Shown: positions 45,528-54,320, counted from the stretch's first letter. The stretch: 64,000 bases of DNA from Aureibacter tunicatorum (GCF_036492635.1 NZ_AP025307.1:1-64000); one strand, 5' to 3'. Numbers and translations: made by a program. Notes: generated by a model not told the origin, from the letters alone.

Positions 45528-46103
45528 ATGAAAAGAAAATTTTATATTCTGAACGAGAACATTCAAAAAGATAGTTTATACATAACTGATTCAAATTTAA
45601 CAGAAGAGCATGAACACTCTCTTAAAGAAAATGCTCTAATAAAAGATTTGAAAGAACCTATCGAATTTTATTATGAAGGCAAAAATATAGCTGATTATAT
45701 TAGTGCCAATAAATCCTATATAGCGATAGTGTCTTTAAAATTTAAAAAAGTTTTAGATCCTTTTAAAATAAATAATTTACACTTTTATCCTGTTTTATTG
45801 AAAGAAAAAATAACTGATAAAAATTCAAAAAAAGATTATTATATAATGAGTCTACCCATTGTTTCTTTTTTTGATTATGATAAATCTCTATATAGAGGTC
45901 TAAAGGAAGAACAATATATTGGGAAAATTGATAAAATGGAAGTTGATGAGAATGCAATGAAGGGCTTTAAAATAGTTAGATTCAAAGAATTAATTACTCA
46001 AATATTAATTGATGAAAATATTAAAAACTCATTAATGGAAGCAGATTTATCAGGTTTAGATTTATTACCATCAGAAGAGTTTAAGTTTCCATACATGCCT
46101 TAA
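45528..46103 (+). CDS. Imm11-like immunity protein of the main toxin
   Basis: A 191-residue AT-rich protein without a membrane span. The middle segment (INNLHFYPVLLKEKITDK, YYIMSLPIVSFFDYDKS) and the end (FKIVRFKELITQILIDENI) follow the DUF1629/Imm11 layout. Only 5 bp separate it from the toxin stop codon, so it is almost certainly the cognate antidote that binds the AHH tip. A decayed second copy of its first half lies at 48295. The Imm11 label rests on pattern recall and could be a neighbouring immunity family. Confidence 0.8.
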   Translation: MKRKFYILNENIQKDSLYITDSNLTEEHEHSLKENALIKDLKEPIEFYYEGKNIADYISANKSYIAIVSLKFKKVLDPFKINNLHFYPVLLKEKITDKNSKKDYYIMSLPIVSFFDYDKSLYRGLKEEQYIGKIDKMEVDENAMKGFKIVRFKELITQILIDENIKNSLMEADLSGLDLLPSEEFKFPYMP

Positions 46104-46111
46104 AAATGTCC

Positions 46112-46141
46112 TCAAGCACTCACGTTCAAGAGAGTGCTTGA
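46112..46141. terminator. Hairpin after the immunity gene
   Basis: Perfect 10-bp arms TCAAGCACTC and GAGTGCTTGA with a 10-base loop lie 8 bp after the immunity stop codon. The frame of the orphan tip opens inside the right arm. No T-run follows, so it may act as a boundary hairpin instead of an efficient terminator. Confidence 0.55.
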
Positions 46142-46620
46142 AATATATAAAAACCTCAAACAAGTCGCTAAAAAACTAGGTGACAAGCTGAAATTTGATA
46201 AGTATAGATTCACCTTCAAAAACCGTCGTTTCAAACTCGAGGGGCATTTGAATCCGTGGATGCTGTTTGCTAATGGGGAGGTTAAATGGGATAAATCTAA
46301 AAATACACCAAACTCAAAAATTAATATTGACGGAAAGGATGGTTTTGTTTTAGGGGGGAACATTATTGGATGGAATAGAAAGGGCTTTAAATTTAAACAA
46401 ACCTTTTGTATTTGATTCCGATATTACAGATGGATGTTATGAATGGCTTATTGAAGGTTTAGACTTTGCTACAAAAGCAGCGAATAATCCCAAAGATGAA
46501 GTGAACTGGCAAATTGAATGCATCAAATTATTACAATCAGATTCTCCATTAAGAAACGAACATGCAAATATGCAAAAAAGTATAAATAAATCTTTTTTTG
46601 ATAAAATAAACAATTCATAA
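46134..46620 (+). pseudogene. Orphan toxin tip 1, broken by a G-tract frameshift
   Basis: From about 46155 the frame repeats the end of the toxin body (QVAKKLGDKLKFDKYRF, LEGHLNPWMLFANGEVKW). It then diverges (KINIDGKDGFVLGG) and would stop at 46415. At G6 (46353-46358) a shift of one base joins it to an open frame reading TLLDGIERALNLNKPF, VFDSDITDGCYEWLIEGL and ANMQKSINKSFFDKIN, ending at 46620. With five Gs the whole cassette is one open frame. The tip's activity is not recognised. No start codon or leader of its own is evident, so it is probably expressed only after recombination with the main toxin. Confidence 0.75.
46170..46282 (+). repeat. Pre-tip repeat, orphan copy
   Basis: It matches 44551-44663. 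Recombination between the two would delete the current tip with its immunity gene and put this tip in frame with the toxin body. Confidence 0.85.
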
Positions 46621-46621
46621 A

Positions 46622-46948
46622 ATGGAACCACAGTTTGCATTTATTCAATTATCTATAAATGACTTTGAGCATTTGATAGATCATAATATTATTTTAGCTG
46701 ATATTAGTTTATTAGGAACTGAATTTAATGATGCTTATGAAAAATCAAAGATAAATAATTCAGAATATGTAATAATAAATTTACATGAAAATGGATATTT
46801 TCGTTTTGAACTAAGTATTTTAAGAGGAAAAAACATTGAAGATTATCCTGAAGGAAAAATGTTAGCGGGAAATGATTTTGAAGAATACAAATCTATAATT
46901 AAAGAAAATATACAGGACTCTGACTCAAAAATATTAAACGTTATTTGA
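46622..46948 (+). CDS. Candidate immunity protein for orphan tip 1
   Basis: A 108-residue acidic protein starting one base after the tip's stop codon (TAA-A-ATG). It reads FAFIQLSINDFEHLIDHNI, YVIINLHENGYFRFELSIL and KMLAGNDFEEYKSIIKENI. No family is recognised. Its size, acidity and tight coupling to a toxin tip make an antidote role likely. A strong terminator follows. Confidence 0.75.
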   Translation: MEPQFAFIQLSINDFEHLIDHNIILADISLLGTEFNDAYEKSKINNSEYVIINLHENGYFRFELSILRGKNIEDYPEGKMLAGNDFEEYKSIIKENIQDSDSKILNVI

Positions 46949-46952
46949 TTTT

Positions 46953-46978
46953 AAGAGACACAAATTTATGTGTCTCTT
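46953..46978 (+). terminator. Rho-independent terminator after the tip 1 immunity gene
   Basis: Arms AAGAGACAC and GTGTCTCTT (9 bp, perfect) with an 8-base loop, then a T-run to about 46981. It separates the first orphan module from the second. Confidence 0.85.
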
Positions 46979-46980
46979 TT

Positions 46981-47719
46981 TACTTCACTAAGATTCACGT
47001 CCACGAATTGTTTAAATTAGAAAAACAACAAACAAGTTTACCTTCAAAAACCAATACAACATTTGGCAAAGATATCGACAGTTCAGGTTTTACAAGAGGA
47101 CGAAAAGTTAGAGATATGGCTGCCCAAACCTTAGAAGGAATCAAAGAATTTACAATAGAATTAATAGAATTGATTCTAATAGAACTTTTACAGATGCTGT
47201 AAAGAAAAAGAGAATAGCTAATCAACTAAAAGCTCCTTCAACTAAAGCCTTAAATAGATTAAAAAGAGCGATAAAAGCCGATATAAAAGCAAGAAAAAGA
47301 TCTGGCTTAGATCCATTGGAAGCATTTCCAAGTAAATATGAAGCACATCATATTATACCAAAAGAAATGAAGATTCAATTTGGAAAATATTCGATGAGTT
47401 GGATATTGATCTTGATACAACTTTTAATGGCATGATGTTGCCTCCTTTGCATGAGTTTGATTTAATAATTGAAAATGCTAGAAGAACCTTAACGCCTTCA
47501 GATGTGCCTTCAAATTTCTGGACTAGAGCTAAACATCAAACACACCCTGTTTATAATGAAAGAATTAAAAGAGAATTAGAATTTATATTTGATGATTTCA
47601 ACAGGCTTAATGCGCAAGAAAAATTAGCTCGAAAAAATGAGTTTTTAGAGTTTGTTAATGAACAAAAAGAAATATTGGGAATGCTAACTTCAGAAGGTAG
47701 TCTTAAAATTTTAAATTAA
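46981..47719 (+). pseudogene. Orphan toxin tip 2, AHH nuclease, two frameshifts
   Basis: Three successive frames form one protein. The first (to about 47170) reads VHELFKLEKQQTSLPSK and RGRKVRDMAAQTLEGIKEF. The second (47172-47390) reads DSNRTFTDAVKKKRIANQL and LEAFPSKYEAHHIIPKEM. The third, to 47719, reads DELDIDLDTTFNGMMLPPL and HPVYNERIKRELEFIFDDF. AHHIIP, NGMMLP and HPVYNERI give the AHH nuclease pattern. Each shift is equivalent to loss of one base, near 47160-47171 and 47381-47392. There is no start or pre-tip repeat, since the module begins abruptly after the terminator. It is inactive as it stands, unless the shifts are assembly errors. Confidence 0.75.
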
Positions 47720-47720
47720 T

Positions 47721-48229
47721 ATGTATTATTTTATAATTCACACAATTGAAAATGATGAAATATTTATTCCATCAAATATGGTTTAAATATAAAAAAAGTA
47801 GTGAGTGGAGAAAATCCCTTACTAAAAATACTATTTGAAGGGAAACAAGATACTGATTATATTTCAAGAGATGGAGATGTCATATCAGAAAAGTTGAAAT
47901 CAGTTTTGGAAAAATATACATCGCATAATTTAAAGTTTATTCCATTTAAAGCAGTGAATCGAGCTGGGAATGAAAAAACTTTTTTTTCTGTAAAGTTTTT
48001 AACAAACGAAAATTGTATCGATTTAAATAAATCTGACATAACTTTATCTAGAAATAGAATTAGAAAAATTAATCATTTAGTATTATCTGAAGATTGCAAA
48101 TCTGATTTTTTTAAAATTGATATGTATGACTATGATATTGTTATTAGCGATAAGTTGAAAGCCATTTTCGAAACTGAAAATATAAAAGGCATAGAATATA
48201 TACCTATAGATGAAAATTATAAAGTTTAA
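47721..48229 (+). pseudogene. Imm11-like immunity gene, frameshifted
   Basis: It begins with ATG 47721 (MYYFIIHTIENDEIFIP) one base after the tip's stop codon, but reaches TAA at 47784. Adding one base near 47780-47782 (ATGG to ATGGG) joins it to the open frame GLNIKKVVSGENPLLKI ... SEKLKSVLEKYTSHNLKF ... IVISDKLKAIFETENIKG, ending 48229. The SEKLKSVLE and VISDKLKAIFE segments and the C-terminal IKGIEYIPI match the DUF1629/Imm11 layout. A GTG at 47801 could still give 142 residues. It is the partner of the broken AHH tip before it. Confidence 0.75.
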
Positions 48230-48294
48230 TTAATATAGCATAACCATGAAAGGCTAATTTAATTTTTGAATAAATTAGCCTACTCTCATTATAC

Positions 48295-48607
48295 GTGATT
48301 ACTTTGAGAAGAAAATTCTATATTTTGAACAAGAACATTCAAAAAGATAGTTTATACATAACTGATTCAAATTTAACAGAAGAGTATGAACACTCTCTTA
48401 AAGAGAATGCTCTAATAAAATATTTGAAAGAACCTATCGAATTTTATTATGAAGGCAAAAGTATAACTGATTATATTAGTGCCAATGAATCCTATATAGC
48501 GATAGTGTCTTTAAAATTTAAAAAAGTTTTAGATTTTTTTAAAAAGAGATAGTTTACATTTTTACGCTGCTCCATTAAAAGAAAATACAATAAAAAATAT
48601 TATATAG
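48295..48607 (+). pseudogene. Decayed duplicate of the main immunity gene
   Basis: The first 80 codons match the gene at 45528 at about 95% (NIQKDSLYITDSNLTEE, SYIAIVSLKFKKVLD). The start ATG has become TTG (48304), and a GTG three codons upstream could serve. A shift near 48540-48550 breaks the frame, after which SLHFYAAPLKENTIKNII still aligns with the intact gene's NLHFYPVLLKEK. It probably arose from duplication of the toxin/immunity region. The remaining stretch to 48814 shows no gene. Confidence 0.85.
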
Positions 48608-48814
48608 TGCTTAATGAAAAATGTTAGTCGATAACAATTTTAAATATTGAGCATCTTTCTTTTTCTACATCATACTATCGATTCTCGCTAACAAACAAGG
48701 ATAGAAATCTTATCTCATCTTCAAAAACCTAGTTTTTGATAATTTTCACCGCATTTTTAATATCAGAACACATCTTTATTTAAGCTTCATTTGCATCGTA
48801 AAAAAATTAGATCA

Positions 48815-50494
48815 ATGAAGAACTTACAACAATTTTCAACCCTATTGCTGTCATGCATCTTATTCACGACTTCATGCAGCAAAAAAATAACGAAATCGCA
48901 AGAAAATAGAGAACTTGCAGATAAAGTACTCTACAATGGCAAAGTATATACGGCTGACACACATAATCCGTTAGCGGAAGCGATAGCTATCAAAGGTAAT
49001 AAAATCATTTCTGTTGGAACAACAGATCAAATTTTAGAATTGGCAAGCGAGAATGCTGAAAAAATCAATTTAGAAAATCATTTAGTTATTCCAGGTTTTA
49101 ATGACGCCCATTTCCATTCATTTTCAAACGCGCCTGTAGGCCACCAACTTCAATTGCAATGGGAACCTAGCTGGGACCAAGTATTGGAAGCTGTGCAGCA
49201 GGCGGTGAAAGAAGTGCCAGAGGGCACATGGATCACGGGTTTGGCTGGAGTAAATGTGATAGACGATAAGCGCTCGGACCGTTTTTCTCTGGATGAAATC
49301 GCACCTAACCATCCGGTGTATATTTCAACATGGTTTAGCCATGGTGAAGTCATCAATACCAAAGCGATGAACTTATTTGGTCTGAATGATAAAGTAAAAG
49401 ATCCTCTTGGAGGCTGGTTCATAAGAGAAGAAGGCTCGGATGTCATTACAGGAAAATTTCATGAGTACGCTCAATGGCCTTTGCGTCGCCAGTTAATGGA
49501 TTTTAATCTCAATGACCAAGAGCTCGCTGAAGCAATGAAAGCTCAAACTAGCGAGTTGCTAAGCTATGGAGTCACTTCAATACAAGACATGCCTATACTG
49601 TCTCCAACCAGATACCTCAAAGTATTGGAAGACGCTGAAGTCCCTATTCGTGTGCGATATATAAGAATGCCCAATACGACACCTGATGGAAGAGATACGG
49701 AAGAATCGAAAAGCCTCCCTAAATATCCATTAGAAAACAGGCTCGTGACAGCTACAGGAACGAAATGGTTTTTGGACGGAACGCCAATGGAAAGAGTCGC
49801 TGCTATCAGAAAAGAATACGCGGATAAACCAAATTGGAAAGGAAAGATGTCATTTTCAAATGATGAGATCAAGCATATTTTATCCAACCCTGATAGTGAA
49901 TGGAGAGGTCAAGTGTTGTTTCACACGCATGGGGACAGGTCTGCCGAAATCATCATCAATACCATGGAATCAATGAAAGGAATTGACTGGAAATCGAAGC
50001 GTGTAAGACTGGAGCATGGTGATGGCGTAGTAGATGATTTAATTCCTAGAGCAGCAAGACTAGGAGCTATTGTCGTTCAACAACCTCATCATTTGGTTCT
50101 TGCCGATATCGTGAGATCAAGGTTCGGCCATGAAACACATTTCTTCAAGATGAAATCATTATTGGAAAACAATATTCCTTTGGCTTTTGGAACTGAAGGG
50201 GTGGAAGGGCCATTCTCAGCATTCGCATACGCATTGCATCATCCATTGGATCCTAAAGAATCCTTGACAAGAGAAGAAATTATTGATGGCTTTACCAAAG
50301 GCTCGGCCTTCGCAGAGTTCGAAGAACATCATAAGGGACAGATCAAAGAAGGGATGCTAGCTGATTTAGCGGTTCTATCACAAGACATATTGACTATTCC
50401 TGAAGAAAAAATAGTCGAAACGAAAAGTATCATGACCATTGTCGATGGAAAAATTGTGTATGATACAAAAGTGTTGAAAAATTTAAACAAATAG
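48815..50494 (+). CDS. Exported amidohydrolase lipoprotein, YtcJ-like
   Basis: A 559-residue protein starting at ATG 48815 with lipobox FTTSC and SKK after it (a TTG at 48791 would put eight basic residues first). The amidohydrolase barrel shows DKVLYNGKVYTADTHNP, the metal motif PGFNDAHFHSFS, VLFHTHGDRSAE, VRLEHGDGV and a final composite beta-sandwich (GMLADLAVLSQDIL, TIVDGKIVYD). YtcJ-like enzymes hydrolyse amide or ester bonds of small molecules; the substrate is unknown. It overlaps in context with the barrel gene 3 bp downstream, so both are likely co-transcribed. Confidence 0.9.
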   Translation: MKNLQQFSTLLLSCILFTTSCSKKITKSQENRELADKVLYNGKVYTADTHNPLAEAIAIKGNKIISVGTTDQILELASENAEKINLENHLVIPGFNDAHFHSFSNAPVGHQLQLQWEPSWDQVLEAVQQAVKEVPEGTWITGLAGVNVIDDKRSDRFSLDEIAPNHPVYISTWFSHGEVINTKAMNLFGLNDKVKDPLGGWFIREEGSDVITGKFHEYAQWPLRRQLMDFNLNDQELAEAMKAQTSELLSYGVTSIQDMPILSPTRYLKVLEDAEVPIRVRYIRMPNTTPDGRDTEESKSLPKYPLENRLVTATGTKWFLDGTPMERVAAIRKEYADKPNWKGKMSFSNDEIKHILSNPDSEWRGQVLFHTHGDRSAEIIINTMESMKGIDWKSKRVRLEHGDGVVDDLIPRAARLGAIVVQQPHHLVLADIVRSRFGHETHFFKMKSLLENNIPLAFGTEGVEGPFSAFAYALHHPLDPKESLTREEIIDGFTKGSAFAEFEEHHKGQIKEGMLADLAVLSQDILTIPEEKIVETKSIMTIVDGKIVYDTKVLKNLNK

Positions 50495-50497
50495 GTT

Positions 50498-51385
50498 ATG
50501 GACTTGAATATTAGCAAAATACTTTCTGGGCTTCTAGTCATCATTAATATTGTATTATCTCAAAATGCTTTAGGACAGAAAACAACGGATATTGACAAAG
50601 GATACAGGTTTGAACTGAATGCGGATTATTCCTTCAATGATACAAAGTATAGCGAAAACATGTACACTGACTCCAAAACGAATTATGCTCTTGGAGGGCT
50701 TACATACTATTTTGGCAAAGTAGACATAAGCAAAGGTCCTCTGGCTTTGGCGACTTTTCTTGACAGGTCTTCAGCTGCGCATTTTTCCTATGGTCTTGGA
50801 GAATATTCAGATAGAAATAAGCATGATCTCAACGTATTGAATTTCGCGGGAAATTATGTCCACAAATCATCAGGTTGGTTTGCCAATGCATACTATTCAC
50901 GCACTAAAGTTGACGCGAATCCAGAGAACAATATATCCAATACATATGCTGTAACTGTAGGTAAATACTTCGCTGAGTACTCTACACTTTCATTGGGATA
51001 TGTTAAAAATGATTCGGATTATTTAGGCTCGAACACTTATTCACTCTCTAACTTCCATGTGCAAGAACTGAAAAATGGCAGCTTCATAGATGCTGGAATA
51101 TCTTTGAGCTATATAGATTACGATGATTTGAAAAATGCTTTCAGGCTCAATTTGGAAACGACATACTATTTTACAAAATCGTTAGGTGTGGGAGTCGTTG
51201 GCGAGTTCACTACTGGCAAGGATGTTACTGGATTTAGATACGGGCTTAATGCGGAGTGGTTTGTAATCGACAACCTATCCATTAATGCGGTATACAACAG
51301 AATGAACACCAATAGCAAAAACGAAATGATGCTTCCAGATTTTGATAATAATATTGTGTCAGCGGGATTGAAGTTCCGTTTCTAA
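50498..51385 (+). CDS. Outer-membrane beta-barrel protein, porin-like
   Basis: A 295-residue protein with a signal peptide (VIINIVLSQNALGQK) and a mature sequence of alternating amphipathic strands (FELNADYSFNDTKYSE, NYALGGLTYYFGKVD, TLSLGYVKNDSDYLG), ending in Phe (SAGLKFRF), the usual signal for insertion into the outer membrane. It lies 3 bp after the amidohydrolase gene and may let its substrate in. No specific porin family is recognised. Confidence 0.8.
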   Translation: MDLNISKILSGLLVIINIVLSQNALGQKTTDIDKGYRFELNADYSFNDTKYSENMYTDSKTNYALGGLTYYFGKVDISKGPLALATFLDRSSAAHFSYGLGEYSDRNKHDLNVLNFAGNYVHKSSGWFANAYYSRTKVDANPENNISNTYAVTVGKYFAEYSTLSLGYVKNDSDYLGSNTYSLSNFHVQELKNGSFIDAGISLSYIDYDDLKNAFRLNLETTYYFTKSLGVGVVGEFTTGKDVTGFRYGLNAEWFVIDNLSINAVYNRMNTNSKNEMMLPDFDNNIVSAGLKFRF

Positions 51386-51476
51386 ATTGCCCCTTTTCAT
51401 AACATGGCTTAATAATTTGAAATAAAATTCGAATTGCTAAAGTTATGACTCAATAATAAAACATGTATTGTTTTAG

Positions 51477-51514
51477 ACTCTTGCTTGGCCAATAAGACTA
51501 GGTGAGAGTTTTTT
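51477..51514 (+). terminator. Probable terminator after the barrel gene
   Basis: ACTCT / AGAGT arms, with weaker pairing (TTGG/CTAGG) inside, followed by a T-rich run at 51509-51520. Confidence 0.5.
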
Positions 51515-51617
51515 CTTTTTATTAAAATAGACAAGCTCTTTCATAACTAACAATTATATCTTTTGCACAGTTGTCATTATTATCAATCACAATTGTCTAT
51601 TACAAAAAGTCGACAGG

Positions 51618-51854
51618 ATGGGAAAAGGAAAACGAAATTTTTCATTTACTACTTTCATTGCAGGTGGAATTGCTGGAGCAATTGCTTACATGCTTTGCAA
51701 AAGAAACAAAAACAATTATTCTCATCAATCCATTTCGGATTACAACCTAGGTTTGGAAGAATATCCTGAAGTAAAAACAGGTCAATTCAAAAAGAGGCAA
51801 AAACCACGCTTTATATTATACTATTTCGGAAGATTCTTTATTAGAGTGCGATGA
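51618..51854 (+). CDS. Small membrane protein with glycine-rich span
   Basis: A 78-residue protein. A basic start (MGKGKRNF) precedes a Gly/Ala-rich span (FTTFIAGGIAGAIAYMLC) and a hydrophilic tail ending basic (FILYYFGRFFIRVR). The arrangement is like other short Bacteroidota membrane proteins of unknown role. Two frames overlap here; this one has the better composition. It stands alone, so certainty is moderate. Confidence 0.5.
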   Translation: MGKGKRNFSFTTFIAGGIAGAIAYMLCKRNKNNYSHQSISDYNLGLEEYPEVKTGQFKKRQKPRFILYYFGRFFIRVR

Positions 51855-52080
51855 ATACATGCGAATAAACGAAAGTCTGCAAATGATTACCCCTCTTGTT
51901 TTCCAAACCTTAGCAAACATTTCTAAAATTTAAAAAACTAAAATCAATTTCAATCAGCCATTGCCTTTCAATACTTGATCAATTTTCAGTATTATATTTA
52001 GTCCTTTTTTAATAATTTTATATTGATCTTAAATTCCTCGACTCAAGAATTAACAAACGGTCCGAAGTATAAATACCCAC

Positions 52081-52980
52081 ATGGAAAACCATAAAGATAT
52101 CGCTTCGCTATTGCAAGCAATGAACATAAGCCATTTACTTCAGTGCGATGAATTTCATATTCTTAAATTTAGGGATCATGTGAACACTATTCCTCACCAA
52201 ACATTCATCAGGAAATGCGATTTTTTTCAAATTTACTTTTCAAAGCAATATAATTTAGACATTCTTATTGATGATTCGAATTATAGCATTAAGGATAAAA
52301 CGATACTTTCTTTTCTCACCCCTCAGCAAACATTATCTGTGGATGTAAAGAATATCGAAGGCATTTCCAATGGCTATATGATTGTATTTCAATCCTCATT
52401 TCTAAATAACGGTTTTTCGGATTTTGATGTGCAACAAAAGTTTCCGTATTTCAATCTGAACTATTCCCCTGTATATTTTTTAGAAAATAATTCCTCTATT
52501 TTTGAAGAGCTTTTTGAAAAAATCCATGCCTTGTTCAACAACTTAAACCATGAAAACTTGGAAATTATACGTGCGTATTTAAGCATTTTATTATATGAAT
52601 CCCGTAAAAGCTTTCTTGTCGGTTCCATCAAGAAAAACTTCAAGACAAGAGCACAAGAAATTTCATTCTCATTCGAATGCCTCGTCAGAAAAAACTCCCA
52701 TTCCAGAAACTCGCTGAACTATTACGCTGACAAATTGAACATAAGCACCGTTTATTTGTCTGAATGCGTAAAAAAAGCCACAAATAGGACCGCCAAGCAA
52801 ATTATCAATGAGTACATCATATTAGAGGCTTCCACTTTACTAATGCAGTCTTCGGATACCATAGAAGAAATATCAGACAAGCTGGGCTTCAGCGCAACAT
52901 CGAACTTCATTAACTTTTTCAAGAAACACTCGAATCACTCTCCTTCAAAGTTTAGAAAATCAACAAAACCTAGCTTTTAA
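52081..52980 (+). CDS. AraC-family transcriptional regulator 3
   Basis: A 299-residue regulator. The sensor half (HTIPHQTFIRKCDFFQIYFS, ILSFLTPQQTLSVD) is followed by a double HTH (YADKLNISTVYLSECVKKAT, IEEISDKLGFSATSNFINFFKKH). It is more divergent than the two paralogs at 24-26 kb. The four-span membrane protein gene lies 75 bp downstream and is its likely target or partner. The inducer is unknown. Confidence 0.9.
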   Translation: MENHKDIASLLQAMNISHLLQCDEFHILKFRDHVNTIPHQTFIRKCDFFQIYFSKQYNLDILIDDSNYSIKDKTILSFLTPQQTLSVDVKNIEGISNGYMIVFQSSFLNNGFSDFDVQQKFPYFNLNYSPVYFLENNSSIFEELFEKIHALFNNLNHENLEIIRAYLSILLYESRKSFLVGSIKKNFKTRAQEISFSFECLVRKNSHSRNSLNYYADKLNISTVYLSECVKKATNRTAKQIINEYIILEASTLLMQSSDTIEEISDKLGFSATSNFINFFKKHSNHSPSKFRKSTKPSF

Positions 52981-53026
52981 TAACTATATCCTGATTTTTG
53001 ATATTAAATCTGATATGCAATAGCTA

Positions 53027-53034
53027 TACTTTTG
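53027..53034 (+). promoter_or_regulatory. Bacteroidota-type -7 box (TACTTTTG)
   Basis: TACTTTTG fits the Bacteroidota -7 consensus TAnnTTTG and lies 21 bp before the membrane protein start at 53056. A -33 TTTG at the usual distance is not evident (the nearest lies about 26 bp upstream), so support is moderate. Confidence 0.4.
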
Positions 53035-53055
53035 TACAAACAAAAAATCATTAAT

Positions 53056-53541
53056 ATGGAAAGGGAATTGAAAAGAGACACTTTGTTGCTATTAATAGCA
53101 TTTGCATCAGTAAGCGCGCTGGTATTCGGCGAGCTATTGGAACAAATCGTATTTGTCCCTAATTGGCTGATTGGCAATGTAGATCAAAACATGGAGCATT
53201 TCAGGCAATTCAAGCATACGACAGATCCTGGCATGTTTTATTTTCCTTTGACTATCGTTGCTATAGCCTCTCATCTGAAATTACTTGGCAAAGGTTCATT
53301 GCTATCCGATGATCAGAAAAAATCCGTAAGGCTTTCGCTTATTTTATTCAGTATTGTCTTCGCTGTTACGATATACGTGATTGTATTCATTAACATTCCA
53401 GTCATAGACAATGGAACGCTTTCTGGAGAAGCTCAAAAGTCAAAAATACAGCTTTGGGCCATATTAAACATGTTCAGAATAATCCTGCCTGCTTTTGGCC
53501 TGTATGAATTGGGAAGATTATTTGTTTTGAAAAAATCCTAA
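53056..53541 (+). CDS. Four-span membrane protein, DUF1772-like
   Basis: A 161-residue protein with four spans (LLLLIAFASVSALVFGELL, FYFPLTIVAIASHLKLLG, LILFSIVFAVTIYVIVFI, ILNMFRIILPAFGLYELG). The Trp/Met-rich loop between spans one and two and the layout resemble the DUF1772 integral membrane proteins. ATG 53056 is preferred to the TTG at 53032, which lies in the putative promoter. Function is unknown. It follows an AraC gene and is closed by a good terminator. Confidence 0.65.
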   Translation: MERELKRDTLLLLIAFASVSALVFGELLEQIVFVPNWLIGNVDQNMEHFRQFKHTTDPGMFYFPLTIVAIASHLKLLGKGSLLSDDQKKSVRLSLILFSIVFAVTIYVIVFINIPVIDNGTLSGEAQKSKIQLWAILNMFRIILPAFGLYELGRLFVLKKS

Positions 53542-53552
53542 GTATTCAATGT

Positions 53553-53585
53553 ATTCAAGAGGCCTGATCTACACGCCTCTTGAAT
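53553..53585. terminator. Bidirectional terminator between convergent genes
   Basis: Perfect 11-bp arms ATTCAAGAGGC / GCCTCTTGAAT around 11 bases lie between the membrane protein gene and the convergent methyltransferase gene. Confidence 0.75.
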
Positions 53586-53616
53586 TATGTTTATCACTAA
53601 TAGCCAATCATTATAA

Positions 53617-54078
53617 TTAACCCAATTTATTCACTCTATCATATAGTACAATACTTCCTGCAACCGCCACATTCAAAGAGTAATCGCCCGGCAAAACTAC
53701 TATATCTTGGCATTTTTTCTTCAATTCTTTCGTAAGTCCGTTGTCCTCCGCACCCAATAAATAAACCGCCCTGTCCGGATGTTCATATTCACCAATAGGA
53801 ATGGCATTATCATCAATTTCAACTCCAACTATTTTGCAACTGTAAGGAACCGTCTGAAGAAATGCTTCCACTGTCTCATATTGAAATAATGGTATTTTAG
53901 ACCAAACTTTTAAAACATCCGAATTTTGCTTTTTATATTTAGCATCTATCACAAATATAAAACTTGCTCCCAAGATATGAGCCGTTCTCCAAAGCGAGCC
54001 AAGATTTTCCTTAGTCTTAGGTCTGAAGATACCTATCCCAAAATATCGCTCATCTTCTGATTTCCAATTCTTTCTCAT
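53617..54078 (-). CDS. TrmH/SpoU family RNA methyltransferase
   Basis: A 153-residue SPOUT-fold enzyme. The three family motifs are present: KTKENLGSLWRTAHILGA (motif 1), VYLLGAEDNGLT (motif 2) and DIVVLPGDYSLNVAVAGSIVLYD (motif 3, with the SLNVAVA knot residues). It should methylate 2'-O of tRNA or rRNA with SAM. The length is minimal (no N-terminal substrate domain), like TrmL-type proteins. Target nucleotide is unknown. Confidence 0.92.
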   Translation of the reverse strand: MRKNWKSEDERYFGIGIFRPKTKENLGSLWRTAHILGASFIFVIDAKYKKQNSDVLKVWSKIPLFQYETVEAFLQTVPYSCKIVGVEIDDNAIPIGEYEHPDRAVYLLGAEDNGLTKELKKKCQDIVVLPGDYSLNVAVAGSIVLYDRVNKLG

Positions 54079-54320
54079 CTAAATTTGCTTATAATATCTT
54101 GCAAATTTAATAATTAACTTGATTAGCTTCTCGATTAATCCTAAAAAAGAGCGGATTTGCAAACTTCACATCGTTCACTTTTACTTTGTAAATGAATAAT
54201 CCGGCAAATGTTGCACTACACAAAAATTGTTTAATTATACTCCAAGATCCTTGAATTGCATATTCATTTGCATATCATCTATCAAAGAAGTATTTTTAAA
54301 TCAATCAATTAGCTATAGCC

